This document shows, piece by piece, positions 1-7,548 of a stretch of 64,000 bases of DNA. The translations under genes were made by a program, and so were the position numbers. The stretch lies in NCBI RefSeq assembly GCF_014137855.1, contig NZ_JACGWT010000001.1, forward strand, positions 620,001-684,000, read 5' to 3'. The DNA comes from Microlunatus kandeliicorticis. GTDB lineage: Bacteria > Actinomycetota > Actinomycetes > Propionibacteriales > Propionibacteriaceae. The notes below the pieces were generated by a model. That model did no database searches. It was not told the DNA's origin and saw only the letters and a list, made by a program, of their open reading frames with translations. How positions within the stretch are numbered: position 1 is the first letter of the stretch; the number at the start of each line of letters is the position of its first letter.

Positions 1-504
1 CTCGACGGCCGGACCTACCGTCCCCTGGTGCCCGGCCAGGCGTCGGCGGTGATCGACCGCCAGGGCCGGCTGACCGTGGGGTCCTGGGGCCGTGAGGTCG
101 GCCCCGGGCCCGGCGTCGTCGCCGTCCGGCAGAACCTCCGGCTGATCGTCGACGGCGGGACGCTCACCCCCGGGCTCGACGCGAATCCGCACCAGGCCTG
201 GGGGAGCGCCAAGAACCAGTTTGAGTACACCGACCGGTCCGCCCTCGGCGTCGACCGGTCGGGGAACGTGATCTATCTGGCCGGCCGCGGTCTCACCCTG
301 CACACGCTCGCGGTGGCGCTGGTGGACGCCGGGGCGGTGCGCGGGATGGAGCTCGACATCCACAGCGGGCTGCCGATGATGAGCCTGTGGACGCCGGGTC
401 CGCACGGTCCGGTCGGACGCAAGCTGCTGCCGACGATGATCTCCCCGCTTGACCGCTACCTCCGTCCCGAGCAGCGCGACTTCTTCGACGCCACGCTGCG
501 CTGA
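1..504 (+). CDS. Phosphodiester glycosidase-like protein (3' part)
   Basis: The frame is open from the first base and stops with TGA at 502-504, so only the last 167 residues are present. Residues such as WGREV, RQNLRLIVDGG, the stretch around SALGVDRSGNVIYLAG, and GLTLHTLAVALVDAGAVRGMELD match the layout of the NAGPA-like phosphodiester glycosidase / exopolysaccharide-associated domain (DUF2233): a conserved arginine-asparagine segment, a glycine-rich turn, then a 'title-like' helix before the acidic LDxxSG segment. The family acts on secreted or periplasmic glycan phosphodiesters; the N-terminal export signal would lie outside the window. The next gene converges 4 bases downstream. Family assignment is by motif reading and is moderately sure; substrate is unknown. 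Confidence 0.65.
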   Translation, partial: LDGRTYRPLVPGQASAVIDRQGRLTVGSWGREVGPGPGVVAVRQNLRLIVDGGTLTPGLDANPHQAWGSAKNQFEYTDRSALGVDRSGNVIYLAGRGLTLHTLAVALVDAGAVRGMELDIHSGLPMMSLWTPGPHGPVGRKLLPTMISPLDRYLRPEQRDFFDATLR

Positions 505-508
505 CCGC

Positions 509-925
509 TCAGGCGGCGCGGCGGAACAGCGTCAGCAGCTCCTCGCCGACCGTCGAGGTGCGCAGCGCCTCCTCGACGGTGGACGGCCGACTCATCAGGT
601 CGGTCCAGCCCTCGAGGTCGACCGGGCCGTCGGTCAGGTCGCGGAAGCTCATCGACCAGTCCGGGAACAGCCGATCGGGACGCTCGTCGGCCCACAACGG
701 GACCACGTCATGGTGCCGGGGATCCACGCTGATCGTCGCGTAGAGCGAGCGCACGGTCTCCTCCTCACCCTCGAGCAGCTGGATGATCCGGCCGTCCCGG
801 TAGAGCAGCATCCCGGTGACGCCGGCCGCCCGGTTGTTGGCCAGGCTCTGGCCGAGGATGCCCTCGAGGGTGCTGCGGGTGAACGGTCCGGTGGCGGCGC
901 TGCTGTAGACCAGGGCGAAGGGCAC
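509..925 (-). CDS. Short BLUF-domain blue-light sensor
   Basis: This 138-residue protein is a BLUF (blue light using FAD) domain with almost nothing else. The flavin-binding residues known from AppA are visible in order: Tyr7 in LVYSS, Asn30/Asn31 in ANNRAAGVTG, Gln49 in GRIIQLLEG, and the Trp90/Met92 pair in DWSMSF. Beyond the domain only about 40 residues remain, so there is no attached output domain; such short BLUF proteins signal by binding partners. The GTG start at 925 lies 7 nt downstream of a TAGGCT box, which favours a leaderless transcript and fixes the start. The stop is 4 bases from the convergent upstream gene. No cyclase or partner gene is adjacent, so the target is unknown. 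Confidence 0.88.
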   Translation of the reverse strand: MPFALVYSSAATGPFTRSTLEGILGQSLANNRAAGVTGMLLYRDGRIIQLLEGEEETVRSLYATISVDPRHHDVVPLWADERPDRLFPDWSMSFRDLTDGPVDLEGWTDLMSRPSTVEEALRTSTVGEELLTLFRRAA

Positions 926-932
926 GGGCGTG

Positions 933-938
933 AGCCTA
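933..938 (-). promoter_or_regulatory. Leaderless -10 box of the BLUF gene
   Basis: TAGGCT on the minus strand, separated by 7 nt from the GTG start at 925. Fits the TANNNT extended rule for actinobacterial leaderless transcripts. No convincing -35 was seen. Confidence 0.5.
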
Positions 939-1004
939 GAGGCGGCTCCGCCGCCGTCGTCCCAGGGGCCGCGGGCCGGCTGACGGGCGTTTCGATCACG
1001 GAGC

Positions 1005-1871
1005 TCAGTCGCGCGCGAGCGACCGCGTCAGCGCGTCGAGCGAGGGCCACGGGGGTCCCTGCCGCAGCGTCCGGACGAAGGTGTGGGCCCACCGCTCACG
1101 GTCGGGGAACGCGTCGCCGCGCTGCCAGCGCCACGCGGCGACGACGGCCAGCACCAGCTGACGGCAGTGGGCGAGCAACGACGGGTCGAGCCCGGGGTAG
1201 TGCGCGCAGGCGGCGTCCGGCACGTGGGCCAGGTCGAAGGCGACCGGGCCGACGCAGAGCGTCTCGAAGTCGATGAACCGTGGCCCGTCCGCGGTGCGGA
1301 GCACGTTGCCGCGGTGCGGTTCGCCGTGCAGCAGCTGCTCGGGGGCGCCGCGCTGCTCGACCGCAGCGCGCAGCCGGGCCATCCGTCCGGCCAGGAACGT
1401 CCGGTCGTCGTCGGTCAGCGCGGGGGACTCTGCCGGGCTCTCGATGACCGTCAGGGCCTCGCCCACCCGGTCGGTCCACCGTGGGACGGGCAGGGCGAGC
1501 GTCCGCATCCCCGCGTGCAGCCGGGCGAGCGCGTCGGCGTAGGCGGACGGCGTGAGCTCCGGAGCGGCCGGCGGGTAGTAGACCCACAGGGTCACCGCGA
1601 ACCCGTCGTGGGTCCGGACCACCGGGTCGAGGTCCGGCAGCACGTCCCCCACCGGGCAGCCGGCGTCGCGGAGCGCGAGCGCGCGGTCGAGCTCGAGAGC
1701 GGTGCCGTGGCCGGCGGCCTCGCCGACCCGGGCCAGCACCTCGCACGGCGTGAGCCGCAGGGCCACCTTGTTCGAGTCGTGCAGCACGACCGCATCGTCG
1801 GCGGACAGCCCCACCGACCGGGCCACCGCGAGGGCGGCCCCGGTCGCGCGGGCGAGGTCGGCAGGGCGCAC
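1005..1871 (-). CDS. APH-family phosphotransferase
   Basis: A 288-residue aminoglycoside phosphotransferase/choline kinase-like (APH) protein. The catalytic loop is seen as HGEPHRGN at residues 182-189 (consensus HGDxxxxN, with Glu in place of the first Asp) and the metal-binding motif as FIDFE at 199-203. Length matches the family. A small-molecule hydroxyl is phosphorylated using ATP or GTP in the cytoplasm, but the substrate cannot be deduced and drug resistance should not be assumed. The gene starts at GTG 1871, 6 nt after a TAGGGT box, so it is probably transcribed without a leader. It stands alone between the BLUF gene and a divergent exported phosphodiesterase. Confidence 0.8.
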   Translation of the reverse strand: MRPADLARATGAALAVARSVGLSADDAVVLHDSNKVALRLTPCEVLARVGEAAGHGTALELDRALALRDAGCPVGDVLPDLDPVVRTHDGFAVTLWVYYPPAAPELTPSAYADALARLHAGMRTLALPVPRWTDRVGEALTVIESPAESPALTDDDRTFLAGRMARLRAAVEQRGAPEQLLHGEPHRGNVLRTADGPRFIDFETLCVGPVAFDLAHVPDAACAHYPGLDPSLLAHCRQLVLAVVAAWRWQRGDAFPDRERWAHTFVRTLRQGPPWPSLDALTRSLARD

Positions 1872-1877
1872 ACCGCG

Positions 1878-1883
1878 ACCCTA
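1878..1883 (-). promoter_or_regulatory. Leaderless -10 box of the APH gene
   Basis: TAGGGT on the minus strand exactly 6 nt before the GTG start at 1871. Confidence 0.5.
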
Positions 1884-2052
1884 GGGCGTCCGAGTCTGGT
1901 CGGTCGCTGAGCAACGGGTGAGCAGACGCTGAGAGGGACGGCTCCCGTCGCTCCGCTGTCACCTCGCGGTCACCTGTCGTCACCGTCCGTTGGGCCACCG
2001 GGTCGACGTTCGGCTCGGCCATCGGGGCCGTCCACCCGGGCCAGGAGAGACC

Positions 2053-3738
2053 ATGATCAGGATCCGCCGGCCGCGCCGGTCCCGCACGCTGCTCGCCACC
2101 CTCGGCGCCCCCGCCCTCGCCGTCGCGATGATCGGTAGCGGTCTCGCGGCCGCACCGGCCGACGGCGCCGCCACGTCGCACGCGCGGCCCGACCGGCAGC
2201 GTCACGTGCTGCTGCTCTCGGTCGACGGCCTGCACAGCTCCGACCTGCGCTGGTACGTCCGGGAGCACCCCGGTTCCGCGCTGGCCCAGCTGGTGCGGGG
2301 CGGGACCACCTACAGCGACGCGCGGACCACCTTCCCCTCGGACTCGTTCCCCGGCATGGTCGGTCAGGTCACCGGCGGCACCCCGGGGGTCACCGGGATC
2401 TACTACGACGACACCTGGAACCGGGCGCTGCTCCCCGCGGGCACCACCCACTGCGCCGGCGCGACGCGGGGCACCGAGGTCGACCTGACCGAGGACCTCG
2501 ACCGCGACAAGACCCGGCTCGACGCCGGTCAGGGCCTGAGCGGCCTGCCCGGCTCGATCCTGTCGATGACCGGCCACCCGCTGTCGGTGATCGACCGGGC
2601 CAAGCTGCCGGTCGACCCGCGCACCTGCCGTCCGGTGCTGCCGAGCTCCTACCTGCGGGTCAACACCGTCTTCGACGTCGCCCACCACGCCGGCCTGCGG
2701 ACCGCCTGGTCGGACAAGCACCCGGCCTACCAGATCCTCAACGGCCCGGACCCGCGGGCGATCGACGACGAGTTCACGCCGGAGATCAACAGTGCGGCGA
2801 CCGGGTACGCGGCCGGCGACGACTGGACCACCGACAACGCCGCCACCCAGCAGTACGACGGCTACAAGGTGCGCGCGGTGCTCAACGAGATCGCGGGGTA
2901 CGACCACGCCGGCCGGCGCCGGGTCGGCGAGCCCGCCGTTTTCGGGATGAACTTCCAGGCCGTCTCGACGGCGCAGAAGCTGCCGTCCTCGGACGGGCTC
3001 ACCGGCGGCTACCTGCCGGGCACCCGCACCCCCGGACCGCTCCTCCGCCGGGCGCTCGACTTCGTCGACGCCAGCGTCGGCGCGATGGAGACCGCGCTGG
3101 CCGCCCGCGGCCACGCGGGGGACACCACGGTGATCCTGTCCTCCAAGCACGGTCAGTCCCCGGTCGATCCGCGGGCCCTGACCCGGATCGACGACGGGGC
3201 GATCATCGACGCCATCGACCACGGCTGGGCGGCGAGCCACCCCGGCGCCAAGCCGCTGGTCGCCTTCGCGGTGGACGACGACGTGATGCTGCTCTGGCTC
3301 TCCGACCGTTCGCCGGCCGCCCTCGACTACGTCCGCGGCTACCTGCTCGGGCACAGCGCCACCGGGAACACCGTGACCGGGGCGTCGCGGACCCTGAGCT
3401 CCTCGGGGCTGCGGGCGGTCGACGCGGGCGCGGCGGCGGCGCGGCTGTTCGGGGTCAGCGTGGGCGAGAGCCGGCACCCCGACGTCGTCGGTCTGGTCCA
3501 GCACGGCGTGGTCTACACGGGCAAGAAGTCCAAGATCGCCGAGCACGGTGGCGACGCGGGCGACGACCGCGACGTCGCTCTGGTGGTCGCCGGTCCGGGT
3601 GCTCCCCGCGGGGTGACGGTCCGGCGCGCGGTCTCGACCACCCAGATCGCGCCGACGATCCTGCGGCTGCTCGGCCTGCGGACCACGGCCCTGCAGGCGG
3701 TCCGGGTCGAGCACACCGCGGTGCTGCCCCGGATCTGA
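2053..3738 (+). CDS. Exported phosphodiesterase / nucleotide pyrophosphatase-like
   Basis: A 561-residue alkaline-phosphatase-superfamily protein (type I phosphodiesterase branch). The ATG at 2053 follows an AGGAGA ribosome binding site and begins a signal peptide with an arginine-rich start and a hydrophobic core ending near residue 38, so the enzyme is exported. Metal ligands are recognisable: Asp58 in LLLSVDGL, a Thr/Ser-rich nucleophile segment at residues 91-100 (TTFPSDSFPG), and a late SSKHGQSP segment that replaces the usual DHG. Family members hydrolyse phosphodiesters or pyrophosphates of nucleotides or lipids outside the cell. An in-frame GTG at 1990 has no ribosome site and would spoil the signal peptide. 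A strong terminator follows at 3745. Confidence 0.8.
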   Translation: MIRIRRPRRSRTLLATLGAPALAVAMIGSGLAAAPADGAATSHARPDRQRHVLLLSVDGLHSSDLRWYVREHPGSALAQLVRGGTTYSDARTTFPSDSFPGMVGQVTGGTPGVTGIYYDDTWNRALLPAGTTHCAGATRGTEVDLTEDLDRDKTRLDAGQGLSGLPGSILSMTGHPLSVIDRAKLPVDPRTCRPVLPSSYLRVNTVFDVAHHAGLRTAWSDKHPAYQILNGPDPRAIDDEFTPEINSAATGYAAGDDWTTDNAATQQYDGYKVRAVLNEIAGYDHAGRRRVGEPAVFGMNFQAVSTAQKLPSSDGLTGGYLPGTRTPGPLLRRALDFVDASVGAMETALAARGHAGDTTVILSSKHGQSPVDPRALTRIDDGAIIDAIDHGWAASHPGAKPLVAFAVDDDVMLLWLSDRSPAALDYVRGYLLGHSATGNTVTGASRTLSSSGLRAVDAGAAAARLFGVSVGESRHPDVVGLVQHGVVYTGKKSKIAEHGGDAGDDRDVALVVAGPGAPRGVTVRRAVSTTQIAPTILRLLGLRTTALQAVRVEHTAVLPRI

Positions 3739-3744
3739 GCTCCG

Positions 3745-3777
3745 TTCCGGCGCGACCGCGGTCCGGTCGCGCCGGAA
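3745..3777 (+). terminator. Hairpin terminator after the phosphodiesterase
   Basis: A perfect 14-bp stem, TTCCGGCGCGACCG at 3745-3758 with its complement at 3764-3777, closes a 5-nt loop 7 bases after the stop codon. There is no long T tract, as usual at this GC content. Confidence 0.75.
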
Positions 3778-3888
3778 TCGGTCACGCCGGTGCGCGTGCG
3801 GGAACTCGTTCTGGTGGGATGTCGAGAACCGAGCGTCGGCCTCGTCCCCTGATCGAGAGCGACCCGCACCCGCCACGGAGGTCAGATC

Positions 3889-4386
3889 ATGGAGCCCAGC
3901 CGCATCACCGAGATCCTGCGCGACCCGGTCACACGGGACCTCACCGACCGGCAGCCGATCGGGCAGATCGCCTACGCCGCCGCGGACGGCAGCCCCCGCG
4001 TCGTCCCGCTCGGCTACCTGCTCCGCGAGGACCGGTTCGTGTTCTTCACCGTTCCCGGCTCGGACAAGGTCGCGGCCTTGCGTCGGGATCCGCGGATCGC
4101 CCTCAGCGTCGACACCTATCCGCCGCCGTGCTGCCTGCTGGTCCGCGGTACCGCCGAGCTCCGCGAGGAACCCGGCGTGCCCGAGGAGTACCTCGAAGCG
4201 TCCTACCGGACGATGCCGGCCGAGCAGCACGCCGGCTTCGCCGCCCAGGTCCGCTCGCTCTACGACTCGATGGTCCGCATCACCGTCACCCCGACCTGGG
4301 TGCGGCTGAACGACTTCCAGCGCACCGCCCCGCGCGCGGTCGAGCGGCTCGTCGCCGCCAAGCGCGCCGGCGGCGCAGCGGTGTGA
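3889..4386 (+). CDS. Split-barrel flavin/F420-type oxidoreductase (PNPOx-like)
   Basis: A 165-residue protein of the pyridoxamine 5'-phosphate oxidase-like split-barrel fold. The pattern GQIAYAAADGSPRVVPLGYLL, then FVFFTVPGSDKVAALRRDPRIALSVD, is the typical beta-strand order that binds FMN or F420 at a dimer interface. Function within the family ranges from oxidase to F420-dependent reductase to haem handling, so no reaction is assigned. The ATG at 3889 has a GGAGG site at 3877-3881 that decides the start. The gene converges on the alcohol dehydrogenase gene with a hairpin between them. Confidence 0.8.
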   Translation: MEPSRITEILRDPVTRDLTDRQPIGQIAYAAADGSPRVVPLGYLLREDRFVFFTVPGSDKVAALRRDPRIALSVDTYPPPCCLLVRGTAELREEPGVPEEYLEASYRTMPAEQHAGFAAQVRSLYDSMVRITVTPTWVRLNDFQRTAPRAVERLVAAKRAGGAAV

Positions 4387-4414
4387 GTGGTCGCCGCGCT
4401 CGTTGATGGTGCAG

Positions 4415-4456
4415 ACCGTCGGGTTCGGCCCTGTAGACCCTGCCGGACCCGACGGT
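4415..4456. terminator. Bidirectional hairpin between convergent genes
   Basis: ACCGTCGGGTTCGGC at 4415-4429 pairs with GCCGGACCCGACGGT at 4442-4456 over 15 bp with one G-U type mismatch, around a 12-nt loop. It sits between the stop codons of the split-barrel gene (plus) and the alcohol dehydrogenase (minus). Its left half plus loop recurs just after the LacI gene at 9770-9803, so it belongs to a small repeat family. Confidence 0.75.
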
Positions 4457-4467
4457 GCGGGACCCGC

Positions 4468-5475
4468 TCAGCGCTGCGGGTGGATGATCGCCTTGACCGA
4501 GTCGGGCACGGCGCTGCCCAGGGTCAACGCCCGCTCGGTCTCGGCCAGCCCGAAGTGGTGGGTGATCAACGGCTCGACGTCCACCCGCCCGGAGGCGATC
4601 AGCGCGATGGCCAGCGGCCAGGTGTTCCGGTAGCGGTTGACCAGGCTGATGGTCAGCTCGTTGACGTTGAGCTGGGAGAGCGGCAGTGCGATCGCCTCCT
4701 CCTTGGACATCCCGATCATCGCCGCGCGCCCCGCCGGCCGGAGCCGACGGATGCCGCCGGCGAGCGCGCCCTTCGCGCCCGAGCACTCGAGCAGCACGTC
4801 GAACGCCTCGGTGCTCGGTTCGTCGGCCCGCTCGGTGGCGAAGCCGAGCCGGCGGGCCAGGTCGAGCCGGAACTCGGACACGTCGGTCACCGTCACCGCG
4901 ATCGCGCCGAGCGCCCGGGCGGCCGAGGCGGCGAGCAGCCCCACCGGTCCGGCCCCGGTGACCAGCACCTCGTCACCCGGCTGCAGCCCCGCCCGTCGGC
5001 AACCCCAGAGGCCGACCGAGAGCGGCTCGCACATCGCTCCCTGCTCGTAGGACATGGCCTCGGGCAGCGGGAACAGGTTGCGGGCGTCGATGGTCAGCTG
5101 CTCGAGCAGCGCACCGTCGTAGGGCGGGGTGGCCAGGAAGACCAGGTCGGGACACAGGTGGTAGCGGCCGGCGAAGCACTCCCGGCAGTTGCGGCAGGGC
5201 GTGCCGGGTTCGATCGCCACCCGGTCCCCGACCTGCACGGTGGTCACCTCGGCCCCCACCGCGACGACCTGACCGGCGGCCTCGTGGCCGAGGACCAGCG
5301 GTCCGCTGACCACGTAGTCACCGATCCGGCCGACCTTGTAGTAGGCGGTGTCGGAGCCGCAGACCCCCACCGCCTCGACCCGCACCACCGCCTGGTGCGG
5401 CTCGGGGGCCGGGTCGGGACGGTCCTGGATCTCGATCCGGCACGGTTCGGGCATGACGGCGGCACGGTTGGACAT
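4468..5475 (-). CDS. Zinc-dependent polyol/alcohol dehydrogenase
   Basis: A 335-residue medium-chain dehydrogenase of the sorbitol/xylitol dehydrogenase type. The catalytic zinc ligands are seen in GVCGSD (Cys near 39) and GHEAAG (His/Glu near 64-65); the structural zinc site is CRNCRECFAGRYHLC; the NAD-binding turn is GAGPVGLLAA near 170-180. It oxidises a polyol or sugar alcohol hydroxyl using NAD(P). It is the last gene of the minus-strand sugar uptake operon, 52 nt after the permease, which makes oxidation of the imported polyol or pentose-derived alcohol the likely role. The exact substrate (xylitol, ribitol, sorbitol, other) is not visible. Confidence 0.82.
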   Translation of the reverse strand: MSNRAAVMPEPCRIEIQDRPDPAPEPHQAVVRVEAVGVCGSDTAYYKVGRIGDYVVSGPLVLGHEAAGQVVAVGAEVTTVQVGDRVAIEPGTPCRNCRECFAGRYHLCPDLVFLATPPYDGALLEQLTIDARNLFPLPEAMSYEQGAMCEPLSVGLWGCRRAGLQPGDEVLVTGAGPVGLLAASAARALGAIAVTVTDVSEFRLDLARRLGFATERADEPSTEAFDVLLECSGAKGALAGGIRRLRPAGRAAMIGMSKEEAIALPLSQLNVNELTISLVNRYRNTWPLAIALIASGRVDVEPLITHHFGLAETERALTLGSAVPDSVKAIIHPQR

Positions 5476-5527
5476 CGGCGTTCTCCTGAGCGTCGGGACG
5501 GGCTGCAGACGGTAACGGACGCGGCCC

Positions 5528-6772
5528 TCAGGCGCGGCCGTGGCTGGCGCGGCTCCGCCGGGCCAGGGAGTCGATGCCGACGGCCACCGCGAGCACCACG
5601 CCGGTGATCACGAAGCGCCAGGACGACTCGAGGTTGAGCAGCGTCAGCCCGCTGGCGATGGCACCGATGACGAGGGTGCCGAGCAGGGCCGAGAACGCGC
5701 TGCCGCGACCACCGAACAGGCTCGTCCCGCCGATCACCGCGGCCGCGATCGCGTTGAGGTTGACGTCGCCGGTGCCGCTGCTGAGGTTGGCCGAGGCCAG
5801 CCGGCCGGCCGAGAGCAGGCCGCCGACGCAGGCCAGCAGGGCGGTGAGCACGAAGGCGCTCCAGTAGATGCCGTTGACGTTGATGCCGGAGCGGCGGGCG
5901 GCCTCACGGTTGCCGCCGACGGCGAGCAGCGAGCGGCCCCACTTCGTCCGGGTGATCGCGTAGTTCGCGACCAGCACCATGACCAGGAAGGTGATCACCA
6001 TCCAGCCGACGCCCCGGGCCTGGTTGAGGTACCAGAAGGCGAACTCGAGGGCGAGCAACAGCAGGACGGTGCCGACGACCAACAGGCTGAGCGGCGTGGT
6101 GGACAGGTTCGCCCGGGCCCGCCGACGGCGGCGGTCGAGCCGGGAGAGCAGGAAGCCGAGGGCGAAGACGGCGGCCAGCGCGTACGACACCGGTGCGGGC
6201 AGGAAGGCGAGCTGGGCGAACTGGACCAGTCCCGAGTCGTAGGGCAGGTTGATCGAGCCCTGGCTGCCGAGGATGGCCAGCTGGAGGCCGAGGAAGGCGA
6301 GCAGCCCGGCCAGCGAGGCGACGAAGCTCGGCATCCCGAACTTGGTCAGCAGGACCCCGTAGAGCAGCCCGATCGCGCAGGCCACCAGGCAGGCGATCAG
6401 CACGGCCAGCCCGAGGTTGACGCCGTGGCGGACGAAGAGCACGGCCATGATCGCGGCGGAGAAGCCGCTGAGCGACCCCACCGAGAGGTCGATCTCGCCG
6501 ACCAGCAGCACGAACACGATGCCCAGCGAGATCACGCCGACCGCGGCCGAGTCGAGGGCGAGGTTGACCAGGTTGGCGCTGGACAGGAACACCGGGTTGA
6601 GGATCTGGAAGATCACCGCGATGATCACCAGCCCGATGATCACCGGCAGGAAGCCGAGATCACCGTCGCGGATGTTGCGGATCGACGAGCGGACCAGGCC
6701 GCGGGCCCCGGCGTCGCCGGTGAGCCGTTCGTCGGTCCGGTCGAGTGCCGGCTGGGTCGTCTGGGTGGTCAT
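5528..6772 (-). CDS. Sugar ABC transporter permease (XylH-like)
   Basis: A 414-residue inner-membrane permease of the ribose/xylose (BPD_transp_2) class with about ten hydrophobic segments. The cytoplasmic coupling segment with LLAVGGNREAARRSGI and the late VIGGTSLFGGRG motif are typical. The extra positively charged insertion (DRRRRRARANL, middle of the protein) and overall length resemble xylose permease XylH rather than ribose permease RbsC. The start codon overlaps the ATPase stop (ATGA at 6769-6772), so translation is coupled. Partners are the ATPase and the lipoprotein encoded just upstream. Confidence 0.87.
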   Translation of the reverse strand: MTTQTTQPALDRTDERLTGDAGARGLVRSSIRNIRDGDLGFLPVIIGLVIIAVIFQILNPVFLSSANLVNLALDSAAVGVISLGIVFVLLVGEIDLSVGSLSGFSAAIMAVLFVRHGVNLGLAVLIACLVACAIGLLYGVLLTKFGMPSFVASLAGLLAFLGLQLAILGSQGSINLPYDSGLVQFAQLAFLPAPVSYALAAVFALGFLLSRLDRRRRRARANLSTTPLSLLVVGTVLLLLALEFAFWYLNQARGVGWMVITFLVMVLVANYAITRTKWGRSLLAVGGNREAARRSGINVNGIYWSAFVLTALLACVGGLLSAGRLASANLSSGTGDVNLNAIAAAVIGGTSLFGGRGSAFSALLGTLVIGAIASGLTLLNLESSWRFVITGVVLAVAVGIDSLARRSRASHGRA

Positions 6773-7548
6773 CGGTGGTCCTCCGCTCCGGTGATGGCTC
6801 CGACCAGGGTCTGGGTGGTCACGGTCCGGGCGTCGAAGACGCCGTTGTTGCGACCCAGGCGGAGCACCACGACCCGGTCGGCGACCTGGCGGACGTCCTC
6901 CATGTTGTGACTGATGACGACGACGCCGAGCCCGCGCTCGCTGACCCGCCGGATCATGGCGAGCACCTCGGCGGTCTGGGCCACGCCGAGCGCCGCGGTG
7001 GGCTCGTCGAGCATGATCAGCCGCGGGTCACCCAGCAGCGAGCGGGCGATGGCCACGGTCTGGCGTTGCCCGCCGGACAGCGAGGCGATGGGGATCCGGA
7101 CGGTCGGGATCTTGGCCGAGAGCGAGCGCAGCAGCTCCCAGGACCGGACCTCCATGGTGGTCTCGTCGAGCGCGAGCGGCGACAGCTCGCGGCCGAGGAA
7201 CAGGTTGTCGACCACCGACAGGTTCTCGCAGAGCGCGAGGTCCTGGAACACCGTGGCGATGCCGAGGTCGATGGCGTCGGAGGGCCCGCCGAGGGTCACC
7301 GGCCGGCCGTCGAACAGGAACGTCCCCGAGCTCGGCTGGTGCACCCCGGCGAGCACCTTGACCAGGGTGGACTTGCCGGCGCCGTTGTCGCCGACCAGCG
7401 CGACCACCTCACCGGCGTGCACCTCGAGGTCGATGTCGGTGAGCGCCTGGACGGCACCGAAGCTCTTGCTCACCCCGCGCAGCGAGAGCAGCGGCTCCCC
7501 GGTCGCGGACGGCGCGCCGCTCGCCCCGGGCACGACGCTGGTGCTCAC
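6769..7548 (-). CDS. Sugar ABC transporter ATP-binding protein, single domain
   Basis: A 259-residue ATPase with one nucleotide-binding domain: Walker A GDNGAGKST, Q-loop in VFQDLALCENLSV, signature LSGGQRQ, Walker B LIMLDEP and the H-loop ISHN. Classical XylG/RbsA proteins carry two such domains in about 500 residues; the half-size form is like FrcA and is common in actinobacteria. The GTG start at 7548 overlaps the TGA of the binding-protein gene (7545-7547), and its own stop overlaps the permease start, so all three are translationally coupled. Confidence 0.87.
   Translation of the reverse strand: MSTSVVPGASGAPSATGEPLLSLRGVSKSFGAVQALTDIDLEVHAGEVVALVGDNGAGKSTLVKVLAGVHQPSSGTFLFDGRPVTLGGPSDAIDLGIATVFQDLALCENLSVVDNLFLGRELSPLALDETTMEVRSWELLRSLSAKIPTVRIPIASLSGGQRQTVAIARSLLGDPRLIMLDEPTAALGVAQTAEVLAMIRRVSERGLGVVVISHNMEDVRQVADRVVVLRLGRNNGVFDARTVTTQTLVGAITGAEDHR

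Noticed and set aside
1005-1871. Calling the APH proteins antibiotic-resistance genes
   Set aside because: The family is broad, and no residues or context indicate aminoglycosides or macrolides as substrates.
1096-4230. Long minus-strand open frame antisense to the APH and phosphodiesterase genes
   Set aside because: Its codons are Arg/Pro/Gly/Ala-rich with no domain, and it is a frame shadow caused by high GC content opposite well-supported genes.
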